Shown here: positions 33,185-45,135 of the stretch, piece after piece
How the letters are laid out: the number at the start of each line of letters is the position of its first letter
Position numbering within the stretch: the stretch's first letter is position 1
Origin: Arthrobacter sp. N199823
GTDB taxonomy: Bacteria; Actinomycetota; Actinomycetes; Actinomycetales; Micrococcaceae
NCBI RefSeq assembly: GCF_002929705.1
Contig: NZ_PJIN01000008.1
Coordinates: 1-64,000, forward strand
Direction of reading: 5' to 3'
DNA length: 64,000 bases
The notes under the pieces: model-generated
Seen by the model: only the letters and a program-made list of their open reading frames with translations
What the model was told of the DNA's origin: nothing
Databases searched by the model: none
Translations under genes and position numbers: made by a program

Positions 33185-34389
33185 AGAAAATAGTTCCACC
33201 TCGGTCTTCGGATCGGGGTGTTTCTTTTTTGCCTGGTAGTTCTTGCTTCCGTCGAGGATGAATTCGGCGATGATCTCTCCGGTGTCGCGATGGACGACGA
33301 TGACGTCGAAGTCTTGTATGAGTAACCGAACTTTGCTGTATTTGTAGGCTCGCCGATGCCAAAATGAAGCAGTTTACCGCCGTAGCGCAGGCTCACGGTT
33401 CCTGTTGCATAGATCCGGTCCGTGCGCGCACGGAAGTGCGGCTGACCTTCAGCCATGGTCGGTGTTGCTTTGGGTGTCGCGAGGTAGCTGGCGATGGGAG
33501 TATTGTCGGCCTAGCGCGCGATGAGGACGCTGCTCGTTGTAGATGTGCTGGAAGCGGGCAAGCTACTCTTCCAGGTCCCGCCGGCTTCTCGCGGGGGTTT
33601 GCACCGCCAATCAGTTCTTCAGCGTTTGATGGAAGCGCTCGATCTTTCCCTGGGTTTGCGGATGATACGTGGAGCCATTCTTCTGGGTGATCCTGAGCCG
33701 CTTCAACAAATACTCGAACGCGTTGGGCCCGCCTTTGCCGGCGCGAAACGGTTCGTGTAGCCCATGCCGTTTCCGGTCAGCGTTGAGGCCGGGTACCCGT
33801 ACACGTCCGCGGTGGCAGTGAACGTTGTCGTAACAATGATCCCGGTAACGCGCGCGTGGGCACTTATATGGAGTAGAAAACGGGAGCAGTCATCGAGCCA
33901 GGAAATGACCTTGACATCATCTCCGCCAGCCAGAACCCGGTGGGTGAAATCGGACTGCCGTGTCTGGTTGGGCTGGGCTGCTTCAAAACGGTGCCAGGAG
34001 GACCGAGGCTGCTTCTAAGGCTGCGGAATAACCATCTGCGCGCTCCGCAGCACCCGCCAGATCGTCGAAACAGCCGGAACACTGGCCCCTTCACGACCTA
34101 GGTGGTCGGCAATGGACTCCGCACCCGCGTCCAGCCCGGCAGCGGCCAGTTCAACACGGAGTTCCCGTATCCTGGCCCGCACGACTTCCGGGGTTGCCCT
34201 CGGGTTCGTGGCCGGGCGCCGCGAGCGAAGTTCCAGCCCCGCCTCAACGCTGTGTTTATAGCGTGTCAACAATACATGAATCCATTGCCGGCTGACATTG
34301 AAACGACGCGCCGCCTCCTCCGGAGACAAACCCATCTGAACAACAGCCAGATCAATGACACGATTTTGATCCAAAGATGACATAACCAA
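33185..34389 (-). pseudogene. IS481-family transposase remnant
   Basis: From the ATG at 34389 the reading shows an IS481 N-terminal helix-turn-helix (AARRFNVSRQWIHVLLTRYK) to a TAG. It goes on in other frames with QSDFTHRVLAGGDDVKVISWLDDCSRF (DDE core) and RAYKYSKVRLLIQDFDVIVV (C-terminus), ending near KTEVELFS. At least one nonsense codon and two frameshifts are needed, so it is inactive. A TGTGATGTCGGGACATCGTT-like IS481 end lies just upstream of the gene (about 34400-34430). Its other end is not evident. It has cut off the 5' part of the sipW-type gene. Confidence 0.8.
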
Positions 34390-34556
34390 TCATCGCCACC
34401 GTCAACGATGTCCCGACATCACACACCACCTTGGGCACGTTGAAAAGAAGACCTCTTGGAAACATTAACTGCCCCTATCGGGCCCGGACCAGTTCCTGCC
34501 ACTCTCTGACACCCATCCCACACCTCGATCAATTAGGTGTTGCGACGACCGGTTGA

Positions 34557-35488
34557 CTACGGTCGGTCTTCGACCTCTGTCGGGCGTTCGGGAACGGGTC
34601 GGCGTTCTTCCGGTGATTTGTGAGTTTTGCGGAGGGTCCGCTCGGCCCGCAAGGCTTCCATGACTTCGCGCCGAAAGCCGCCACGGGCCTGGATATAGAG
34701 TGCCTGGTAGATCGTTTCGGGGCTCACGCGCATCTGCTCGTCATCGGGGAATTCCTTGATCAACGTCTTTGAAATCTGTTCCGGGGACCAGCAGGTGAGT
34801 AGCATTTCCTTCACGTACTCACGCAACGGACCGTCGGCTGCCAGTTTGCTGGCTTTGGGCCTGGCACGGGCTGCGACAGCCATGCGGTGGGCGCCGTAGG
34901 GCTGGTAGCCGAGCCGGGGATGGCTGTTGCGTGAGATCTCCCGGCTGAGTGTGCCCGCGCTGCGTCTCGGAGCCCGACCGATCGCCCCGATCGACTTCTT
35001 GGCCCGCAGCATGTCGGCAATCGCCAAACATTTATACGCCACTGAGGGCTTATCGCTGGCACCGGCGCAGGACTTGATTGTCAAGGATTCTTGGTCCCAG
35101 CGGTACCCGTGCATCGGTTCACTCGTACCGCCGTGATGGCGGCCTTATGGGTTGCACCTACAGCACACAGGCGGGTGTATTCCGCGTGCTTCTGTGCACT
35201 CCTCTTGACATTTTCCACGCCAGCGACGCGCGCCCAACTATCGCCCTGACTACGCGTAATTCCGGTTTCCCGGGCGGCCACACCGATGTTGCCCACACGT
35301 TCGAACACGACTAGGAACGGGGCCCTTTTCGGCGCCAAGACTTCCTGTCGGGCCGTCATTCGCTGGCGCGGTTTGCGTTCGAGGGCCGTCAAGGCATACG
35401 ACCAACCGAAGGCCGTTTGCGTGTTGCTGCCCAATCCTTGGGCCGCGGCACTGACACTGCCCAAACGCTCCTTGGCCTCAAGGAACAC
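34557..35488 (-). pseudogene. IS30-family transposase remnant
   Basis: Two overlapping minus frames make up the N-terminal half of an IS30 transposase. Frame one (35488 on) has helix-turn-helix-like sequence (RVGNIGVAARETGITRSQ). Frame two (from 35114) has LSREISRNSHPRLGYQPYGAHRMAVAARARPKASKL and MLLTCWSPEQISKTLIKEFPDDEQMRVSPETIYQALY, typical of IS30. The catalytic C-terminus is missing after about 34557. It is frameshifted and truncated. Confidence 0.8.
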
Positions 35489-35994
35489 GCCCTATCCTCC
35501 AAGGATTACTTGCGGTTCTTCCGGACGGCCGAGGCGACCGATGAAGAACTGCATTTGTTCGTTAAAAAAGCATCTTGAAATGATAGTGGTTCCATGAGCG
35601 TGAAAACTCCCGAAGATCGGAGGTGTTTCAACGATCACTAGAACTCAAGTGGTGCATCCAGTTCTGACGTTGACGACCAGGTGCAGGGATGTAGGCGCGC
35701 ATCTCGACGCCAAGGTCAGAACTCGATTCCCGGGCCCGCGCCTGCCGTCCGGACTTACGCCGTCGCTTTGGCCCCGGGGCCCCGTCCGTAAACATCGGAT
35801 GTATGGGCTTGCCAATTGCTGTGACCGTGGTCATAATGGGATGGAATTGCTCCAAAGTTCGGATGTTACTAGAACCTGCGGCACGTTCCCAAGGCTTGCT
35901 GGCAGCGCACAGTCGATGCTGCGCATATTCTTCAGGTGGGCCCGGCCCGCATTTCCTCCTTCATCCGCTTCCCCCGATTGAAAGGCACGTCCCC
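35489..35994. other. Intergenic region before the fucosidase
   Basis: No supported gene was seen. It lies between the IS30 remnant and the glycan island and holds the promoter of the fucosidase gene. Reading frames back from the fucosidase are open to 35803 but have poor composition. Confidence 0.35.
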
Positions 35995-37407
35995 ATGGCC
36001 AACGCACCCCACCCGGAGCAGGCAGACTTCACTCCTGACAATATGGCAGCGGCGGGAGCCGTCGGTGCCGTGGTGGACGAAGGGTACGTCTGGCCGGAAG
36101 ACCCCCGCACGCGCGCCGCCTTGGAGCATTGGCGCTCGCTCAAGTTCGGCGTCATCATGCACTGGGGTCTCTACAGCCTGATGGGCCAGGACGGCAGCTG
36201 GTCCCTGTGCCGCGAGAATAAGGGGACGTTCATGGACCCGCCCGCCAGCTGGACCGGCAGTCTGGACGACTATGCTGCCCACTACCGCGGGCTGCGCCGT
36301 GAATTTTCCGGCCAGGACTACCGCGCCGCCGACTGGTCCGCGGCCTGCGCCCGCGCAGGCATGAAGTACCTGGTGTTCACCAGCAAGCACCACGACGGAT
36401 TCTCCATGTACGACACGGCTGAATCCGACTACAAGTCCACGGCCCCGGACGTGCCCCTGGGCAGGGACATCCTCAGGGAAACCTTTGATGCCTTCCGCGC
36501 CGAGGGGCTGGAGACGGGCGTCTACTTCTCCAAGGCTGACTGGGCGCACCCGAACTACTGGAAGTCAGATGCGAAGACTGTGGACCGATTCCACAACTAC
36601 GACATCGCCGTGGACCCTGAGTCCTGGAACAGCTTTGTCCAGTTCACTCAGCGTCAAATAGATGAATTGCTCACCAACTATGGAGACATCAACGTCCTCT
36701 GGCTCGACGCCGGCTGGGTCAAGGCGCCAGAGGAGCCCATTGGAATCGACGCAATCGCCGAGAACGCACGCCGTCGCCAGCCCGACATCCTCGTCGTTGA
36801 CCGGGTGGTCCACGGCGTCAACGAAAACTACCGCACCCCCGAACAGGAAGTGCCCGCGGAAACCCTCGACTACCCTTGGGAATCCTGCATCACGCTGACG
36901 CCGGGTTGGTGCAGCATGCGCCCCGAGGAAGTCACGCGCCCAGTCCATCAGATCATCGAAACCCTGGCCACGATAGTCAGCCGCGGTGGAAACTACCTGC
37001 TCGGCATCGGCCCGGACGCCACCGGCGCCCTCTCGAGCCATATTGTGGCGGCGCTGGAAGAGGTTGGCGCCTGGATGGACGTCAACTCCGAGGCCATTTA
37101 CGACACCGTGCCCGGCGGTGCGCACCTGGTGGTCGCTTCCGATGGCGGAGCGGACCTCACGTGGCGCACCACCCGGACCGCTGCGGCCCTCTATGCCATC
37201 GGCCTGCTTGGGTCCGCGGAGGGCCACGACAGTGCTGAAATCTTGGTGCGGACCTCCGCCGCCGTGGCCAGGGTCCGCCTGCTGGGCCACGAGGCGCCTC
37301 TCCATTTCACAACGGACGACGGCGGGGCAGTGCGCGTCCTGCTGCCGGCCACCGGGGCGAGAAACGCCGTCGTCCTCGCCTTTGATCTGGCAGCCGCGGG
37401 AGAGTAG
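35995..37407 (+). CDS. GH29 alpha-L-fucosidase
   Basis: The 470-residue GH29 protein has an N-terminal catalytic barrel: SLKFGVIMHWGLYSLMGQDGSW, YLVFTSKHHDGFSMYDT, LETGVYFSKADWAHPNY and INVLWLDAGWV, where the Asp of the LWLDAGW segment fits the family's nucleophile. The C-terminal part is a beta-sandwich. It has no signal peptide, so it acts in the cytoplasm on imported fucosylated oligosaccharide. The ATG at 35995 (AAAGG 10 bases upstream) begins MANAPHPEQADF; an open frame upstream to 35803 is not credible. It heads a glycan-use island with LacI, beta-galactosidase and a sugar importer. Fucosidase and galactosidase together suggest 2'-fucosyllactose or similar plant/animal glycans. Confidence 0.9.
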   Translation: MANAPHPEQADFTPDNMAAAGAVGAVVDEGYVWPEDPRTRAALEHWRSLKFGVIMHWGLYSLMGQDGSWSLCRENKGTFMDPPASWTGSLDDYAAHYRGLRREFSGQDYRAADWSAACARAGMKYLVFTSKHHDGFSMYDTAESDYKSTAPDVPLGRDILRETFDAFRAEGLETGVYFSKADWAHPNYWKSDAKTVDRFHNYDIAVDPESWNSFVQFTQRQIDELLTNYGDINVLWLDAGWVKAPEEPIGIDAIAENARRRQPDILVVDRVVHGVNENYRTPEQEVPAETLDYPWESCITLTPGWCSMRPEEVTRPVHQIIETLATIVSRGGNYLLGIGPDATGALSSHIVAALEEVGAWMDVNSEAIYDTVPGGAHLVVASDGGADLTWRTTRTAAALYAIGLLGSAEGHDSAEILVRTSAAVARVRLLGHEAPLHFTTDDGGAVRVLLPATGARNAVVLAFDLAAAGE

Positions 37408-37421
37408 CCCGCAACGAAAAA

Positions 37422-37456
37422 CGGCCCCGCCCGGGCAAATCGACCGGGCGGGGCCG
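37422..37456. terminator. Terminator between fucosidase and LacI genes
   Basis: CGGCCCCGCCCGG and CCGGGCGGGGCCG form a 13-bp GC stem. On the minus strand a run of Ts follows (GTTTTTCG), a classic terminator for the LacI gene. It can also end the convergent fucosidase transcript. Confidence 0.88.
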
Positions 37457-37486
37457 CCTCAGTGGAAGCACGAGCGGAGGAGAGAG

Positions 37487-38521
37487 TTAGTCCTTGAGTC
37501 GCGCCGTGGTGCCGAAGAGCGGCTCGCACTCAAGCTCAACGATGATGGGCGCAGTATTCTGGAGCTGCAGTGGGCGGGCGCCAGAAACGTGGTCGATCAG
37601 CGCGTCCTGTGAGGCGATCGTCAGCTCGCGCACGGGCCAACGGACCGTGGTGAGCCTGTGGCTGATCTGGGCGCCGTTGTCGAAGCCGCCGAAGCCCACC
37701 ACAGAATAGTCCTCCGGCACGCGCAGGCCGTCCTCGTTCAGTGCGTGGAGCACGCCGAACGCCAGATAGTCGTCCGCGCAGAAAATGGTGCGAACCCGGG
37801 GCAGTTCGTTCCGGATTTGGCGCATGGACTTCGCGCCCGCATCGGCCAGCCAGGACTCGGCCTCAACCACATGGACAAAGCCGTCAAACATGCGCAGGGC
37901 AACACCAAGTCGTTCGGGCTTGTGTCCGGGGCCCAGCACAATGGCAACTTCCTCATTCCGGGCCAGGTCCAGTTTTCCTAACACGGCCTCCACGCCGCCC
38001 GTCTGGCGGATCATGGCATGGCCAACGCCCGGCGGGTGCATGGCCGGGGTGCCGAAGGACATCCATACCACCGGCACCTCCATTTGGTGCAGCCGGTGTC
38101 CGGCAATCGCGTTGCGGGGCGACATTTCACTGACCACGCCGGCCAGGTCCACGTCCGCCAGGACGCGTTCCACGTAGGTGATGTCCTCGCCCTCGCCGCC
38201 GGGGTCCGCAAACGGCATGACCAGGTATTGGCGCTCTTGCGAGCGCGCAATGGCGGCAGTCACCACGTCGTGGAGGATCGGCACAAAGACATTCGGCGGC
38301 AGCGGGCCCAGCATCAGGCCCATGGTGCGCGATGCGCGGCCACGCAGGCTGCGCGCCGATGCCTGCGGCACATAGCCAAGTTCGGCGGCGGCGGCCTTGA
38401 CGCGCCTGACCGTTTCGGGCGCAATGCGCAGCGACTTGGCGCGGTCGTTGAGGATGTTTGACACGGTGGACGGTGCAACGCCGGCCCGCTTGGCAACATC
38501 GGCACGTAAGGCTCTAACCAT
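37487..38521 (-). CDS. LacI family transcriptional regulator of the glycan island
   Basis: The 344-residue LacI-type repressor starts MVRALRADVAKRAGVAPSTV with a helix-turn-helix and hinge (about 5-60: APSTVSNILNDRAKSLRIAPETVRRVKAAAAELGYVPQASARSL). A periplasmic-binding-like sugar domain follows with FCADDYLAFGVLHALNEDGLRVPEDYSVVGFGGFD. Its inducer is probably the imported oligosaccharide or galactose. The ATG at 38521 is used; an open frame upstream is unlikely. It is divergent to the GH2 gene and convergent to the fucosidase. A shared word (GCAAAC-x-CG-x-GATAG-x-TA) before GH2 and before the ABC genes may be its operator. Confidence 0.9.
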   Translation of the reverse strand: MVRALRADVAKRAGVAPSTVSNILNDRAKSLRIAPETVRRVKAAAAELGYVPQASARSLRGRASRTMGLMLGPLPPNVFVPILHDVVTAAIARSQERQYLVMPFADPGGEGEDITYVERVLADVDLAGVVSEMSPRNAIAGHRLHQMEVPVVWMSFGTPAMHPPGVGHAMIRQTGGVEAVLGKLDLARNEEVAIVLGPGHKPERLGVALRMFDGFVHVVEAESWLADAGAKSMRQIRNELPRVRTIFCADDYLAFGVLHALNEDGLRVPEDYSVVGFGGFDNGAQISHRLTTVRWPVRELTIASQDALIDHVSGARPLQLQNTAPIIVELECEPLFGTTARLKD

Positions 38522-38565
38522 GGGACTTAGTTTTGCACAAATCCCGCCAGCAAGAACAATCGACA

Positions 38566-38583
38566 GCAAACTCGTGATAGTTA
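38566..38583 (+). promoter_or_regulatory. Candidate LacI-linked site before the GH2 gene
   Basis: GCAAACTCGTGATAGTTA lies 32 bases before the GH2 start codon and resembles 41672-41689 at 15 of 18 bases. It could be a shared operator or promoter word. Confidence 0.35.
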
Positions 38584-38597
38584 TAAGATTCATCTGA

Positions 38598-41690
<3,093 letters not shown>

Positions 41691-41747
41691 GTCAGAATGT
41701 ATCTTGCCTCACTTTTTCAACTTGCTACTACTCCCAGGAGTCATTCC

Positions 41748-43148
41748 ATGCCAATCTTCAACCGTCGCCGCTCCGCCCTGGGTGCGGCCACCGTTCTCGC
41801 GGTTAGCCTAGCCGTCACAGGCTGCGGCCTTGGAGGTTCCACCGCATCCGGTCCGGAGGGCAATGGTGCCCCCAAGCCCCAGTTGGATTGCGACGTTCCT
41901 GCCCAGAACCTCAGCGCCGACAAGGTCGACATGTCCAAGCCGACTGGCGAGATCCGCTTCGCAACCCAGGGCCTGAAGAAGGACTTCGGCAGCTTCTTTG
42001 ATCCGTTGATCAAAAAGTTCGAGGACGCCCACCCCGGCACCAAGATCAACTGGGAAGACACCCCCAGTGCCGACGACTTCGATTCGCGGATGGTCACCGA
42101 CGCCCGCACCTGCGTCATGGCAGATGTGATCAACGTGCCTTCCTCGACCATCATGGCCCTCACCCAGGCCAACCTGCTGGTGGACTTTGACAACAAGATC
42201 CCCGGCATCGGCGATCGCTTCATCCCCGGCATCTGGAAGGACGCAGGCCTCGGCCCCAACAAGCACCACACCGCACTGCCGTGGTACTGGGCCCCGTCCG
42301 TCGTGACCTACAACAAGGACCTCATGAAGGAAGCCGGACTGGACCCGGCGAAGCCGCCGGCAACCGTCCAGGAACTGCAGGCACAGTCACTCAACGCCGC
42401 CGAGAACTCGGGCGGCAAGATCCAATCAATGTGGGGAAACACCGCATGGTCCTTCGTTGACCAGTGGCTCAACTCGGGTGTGAAGGTCATGAACGACGAC
42501 AAGACCGAGTTCACCTTCGCCGACGACGCCGGTGCCCAGGAATGGCTGTCCAACATGGCCAAGCTGTACGCAGCCGGGGCCATTCCGAAGGACTCCGTCA
42601 CGGGCAAACCGGACCCTGGACAGGCCTACAACGAAGGCGGGCTCATCTTCGGCTCACCTAACCCCTCCTTCCTGCGCAACGTGAAGAAGAACGCCCCGGA
42701 CCTTTACCCCAAGACCGGTGTATCGGCCACCTTGCGGGATCCGAAGATCGGTGCCAACTTCAACGGCCAGTTCATCTCCGTGGCCGTGAGCACCAAGAAC
42801 CTCCCGCTTGCCGCTGCATGGGCCGACTACATCACGAGCGCCGAAAGCGAGCTGGGCTGGGTGAAGGACCCCAACGTGGTCATCTTCCCCACCGTCACCT
42901 CGGTGCTGGATGATCCCTTCTACACGCAGCAGGACGTCAACGACCCGCTCGGCCTGGCACGTTCCGTGGCAGCCGAATCGGCCAAGTCCGGTGTTGCCAA
43001 CATTGAGAATTTCATCATCTCGGGCAAAATCCAGAAGGTTATTCTCCAGGGCATCCAGCTGGGCACCACGGGCCAGAAAACGCCCCAGGACGCACTGAAA
43101 GACGCTCAGACTGAGGTCAACAAGCTGTTCAAAGCCAGCCAGTCGTGA
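41748..43148 (+). CDS. Sugar ABC transporter substrate-binding lipoprotein
   Basis: The 466-residue lipoprotein has a basic N-terminus (MPIFNRRRSALGAATVLA), a hydrophobic core and the lipobox AVTGC, so it is anchored outside the membrane. The rest is an extracellular solute-binding protein family 1 fold: EIRFATQGLKKDFGSFFDPLIKKFEDAHPGTKI, DVINVPSSTIMALTQANLLVDFD and YWAPSVVTYNKDLMKEAGLD. It binds an oligosaccharide, probably lactose or fucosyllactose from context. The ATG at 41748 has CAGGAG 7 bases upstream. Overlap with the first permease gene shows an operon. No ATPase gene is in the block, as is usual when a shared MsiK-type ATPase serves many sugar importers. Confidence 0.9.
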   Translation: MPIFNRRRSALGAATVLAVSLAVTGCGLGGSTASGPEGNGAPKPQLDCDVPAQNLSADKVDMSKPTGEIRFATQGLKKDFGSFFDPLIKKFEDAHPGTKINWEDTPSADDFDSRMVTDARTCVMADVINVPSSTIMALTQANLLVDFDNKIPGIGDRFIPGIWKDAGLGPNKHHTALPWYWAPSVVTYNKDLMKEAGLDPAKPPATVQELQAQSLNAAENSGGKIQSMWGNTAWSFVDQWLNSGVKVMNDDKTEFTFADDAGAQEWLSNMAKLYAAGAIPKDSVTGKPDPGQAYNEGGLIFGSPNPSFLRNVKKNAPDLYPKTGVSATLRDPKIGANFNGQFISVAVSTKNLPLAAAWADYITSAESELGWVKDPNVVIFPTVTSVLDDPFYTQQDVNDPLGLARSVAAESAKSGVANIENFIISGKIQKVILQGIQLGTTGQKTPQDALKDAQTEVNKLFKASQS

Positions 43149-44134
43149 CAAGAGTCGAATATCGTGAACGTGTACGGGCCCAAGTCGGAGTGAAAGTTAA
43201 CACCAAGGCGGCGGCCCGTGCACGGCGCGGACAAGTTCTCAACGGGGCGGCACGCTTCCGCAAGTGGTGGGTGCCGTGGCTTTGGATGGCCCTGCCGCTC
43301 GGAGCCGTCCTGGCGTTCTACATCTTTCCCTTCGGCAACACCGTCCTGCTCTCGCTGACCAACGCCAAGCCGCTCGGCGGCGGAACGTTCGTGGGGCTGG
43401 AGAACTACATCAGCCTCGCCACGGACCAGACATTCCTCAACGCACTGCTGAACTCACTGCTCTACGTTGTCTGTGTTGTTCCGCTCATGACCTTCATTCC
43501 GCTGCTACTGGCCTGCCTGGTCAGGGACAAGATCCCCGGCATCGGCCTGTTCCGGTCGCTGTATTACCTGCCAGCAATCTCCTCGGTCGTCGTCGTTTCT
43601 CTCTCGTGGTCCTTCCTTCTGAAGGACAACGGCATTGTCAACGAAGCACTGACCGGCATGGGGCTGCTCAAGGAGTCCGTCCCGTTCCTCACGGACCGCT
43701 GGCTGCTGCTGGGCAGCGCCATGGTACTGACACTGTGGAAGGGCCTGCCCTACTACATGATCTTGTATTTGTCAGCCTTGGCGAATGTGGACAAGAGCCA
43801 GTACGAGGCCGCGGAAATGGACGGCGCCAACGCCGTCCAGCGCTTCTGGGGCGTCACCGTCCCGGGCGTGCGCATCATGATGTACCTGGTGGCAGTGCTC
43901 TCGGCCATTGGTTCCATGAAGGTCTTCACCGAGGTGTACCTCCTCTCCAACGGCACCGGCGGCATCGCCGGTGAATCCTCCACCCTGGCCATGTACATCC
44001 GCGACGTGGGTGTTGCTGACAGCACCTACGGCTCCCTTGGCATGGCCAGCGCTGCATCCGTTGTCTTGTTCGTCCTCACCCTAGGGTTGATGGTGGCAAG
44101 CCGCCGACTAAATCGAAAGGTTGAAGAACAGTGA
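43145..44134 (+). CDS. Sugar ABC transporter permease 1
   Basis: The 329-residue MalF-type permease has about six spans (about 45-320) and the EAA motif in EAAEMDGANAVQRFWGVTVPGV that meets the ATPase. The GTG start overlaps the upstream stop (GTGA). It forms a heteromer with the next permease to bring the bound sugar across the inner membrane. Confidence 0.9.
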   Translation: MTRVEYRERVRAQVGVKVNTKAAARARRGQVLNGAARFRKWWVPWLWMALPLGAVLAFYIFPFGNTVLLSLTNAKPLGGGTFVGLENYISLATDQTFLNALLNSLLYVVCVVPLMTFIPLLLACLVRDKIPGIGLFRSLYYLPAISSVVVVSLSWSFLLKDNGIVNEALTGMGLLKESVPFLTDRWLLLGSAMVLTLWKGLPYYMILYLSALANVDKSQYEAAEMDGANAVQRFWGVTVPGVRIMMYLVAVLSAIGSMKVFTEVYLLSNGTGGIAGESSTLAMYIRDVGVADSTYGSLGMASAASVVLFVLTLGLMVASRRLNRKVEEQ

Positions 44135-44979
44135 GTTTCCCTTTAATCCTCAGCCGCAGAAAAACCCGGCGCCTTGCCCTCCAATACGTAATCCTCGTCG
44201 CGGTCCTGATCCTCATGGTGGGGCGCCTACTGGCGCCCCTCATGGCTGCGTTCAAGGGGGCGGGGGAGCCGCTGTTCGGCCCGCAGGCCTCCATCCTGCC
44301 GAGCCAGCCGAGCCTCTCGGCGTTCCAAGAGCTCGTCACCAAAACCCCCATCGTGTCCTCCATTTCCAACAGCCTGATAGTCTGCGCCCTGTCCGTGGCC
44401 AGCCATATTGTGCTGGCCACCCTGGGCGGGTACATGCTCTCCCGAAAGGGCTGGAGTGGGCGGACCATCTCTTTCCTGATCATTACCTCGGCACTTATCT
44501 TTCCGTTCGAGTCGATCATGGTCTCCCTGTTCGCCCAGGTTCGCGACATGGGGCTGTATGACACGCTGCTCGGCGTATGGCTGCCGGGCATGCTGGGGCC
44601 CTTCCACGTCCTCTTGATGCGCGCAGCCTTCCTGGGCGTGCCCGAAGACATGGAGGATGCCGCGTTCCTGGACGGCGCCGGTGAGTTCCGCCGCTTCTGG
44701 AGCATCTTCCTGCCCCAAGCCAAGGGCGCCATCACCATCGTTGCCCTGACTTCGTTCATTTACGCCTGGGAAGACTACCTGTGGCCCCTGCTGGTGGTCC
44801 GCAGCAACGGCAATTTCACGATGATGCTCTCCATCGCCCAGTTGCAGTCCTCCTTCGGCTTCGACTACCGGGTGGTGCTGGCCGGAGCCCTGCTGGCACT
44901 GCTGCCTGTGGCCGTGCTCTTCTTCTTCACCCAAAAGTTCTTCTTCAAGGGCATTGAAGAAGGCGGCATGAAGTTTTGA
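44131..44979 (+). CDS. Sugar ABC transporter permease 2
   Basis: The 282-residue MalG-type permease has six spans and the EAA motif in DMEDAAFLDGAGEFRRFWSIFLPQA. The GTG start overlaps permease 1 by 4 bp. It ends with FFFKGIEEGGMKF, as usual for the second permease of CUT1 importers. Confidence 0.9.
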   Translation: MSFPLILSRRKTRRLALQYVILVAVLILMVGRLLAPLMAAFKGAGEPLFGPQASILPSQPSLSAFQELVTKTPIVSSISNSLIVCALSVASHIVLATLGGYMLSRKGWSGRTISFLIITSALIFPFESIMVSLFAQVRDMGLYDTLLGVWLPGMLGPFHVLLMRAAFLGVPEDMEDAAFLDGAGEFRRFWSIFLPQAKGAITIVALTSFIYAWEDYLWPLLVVRSNGNFTMMLSIAQLQSSFGFDYRVVLAGALLALLPVAVLFFFTQKFFFKGIEEGGMKF

Positions 44980-45135
44980 CGGTGGCGGCCCTGGGGGAGG
45001 GGCGCCACCACCGATTGACCTGTTCCATCCCGCCGGCACCAAGACCGGCACCACACCCAACGGCTGTCCATTCCGGAGCCCTGCTCCCGGGATGCACCGC
45101 CGTGCCCTGTGCACCAACTGAAAGGAACTGCGAAC

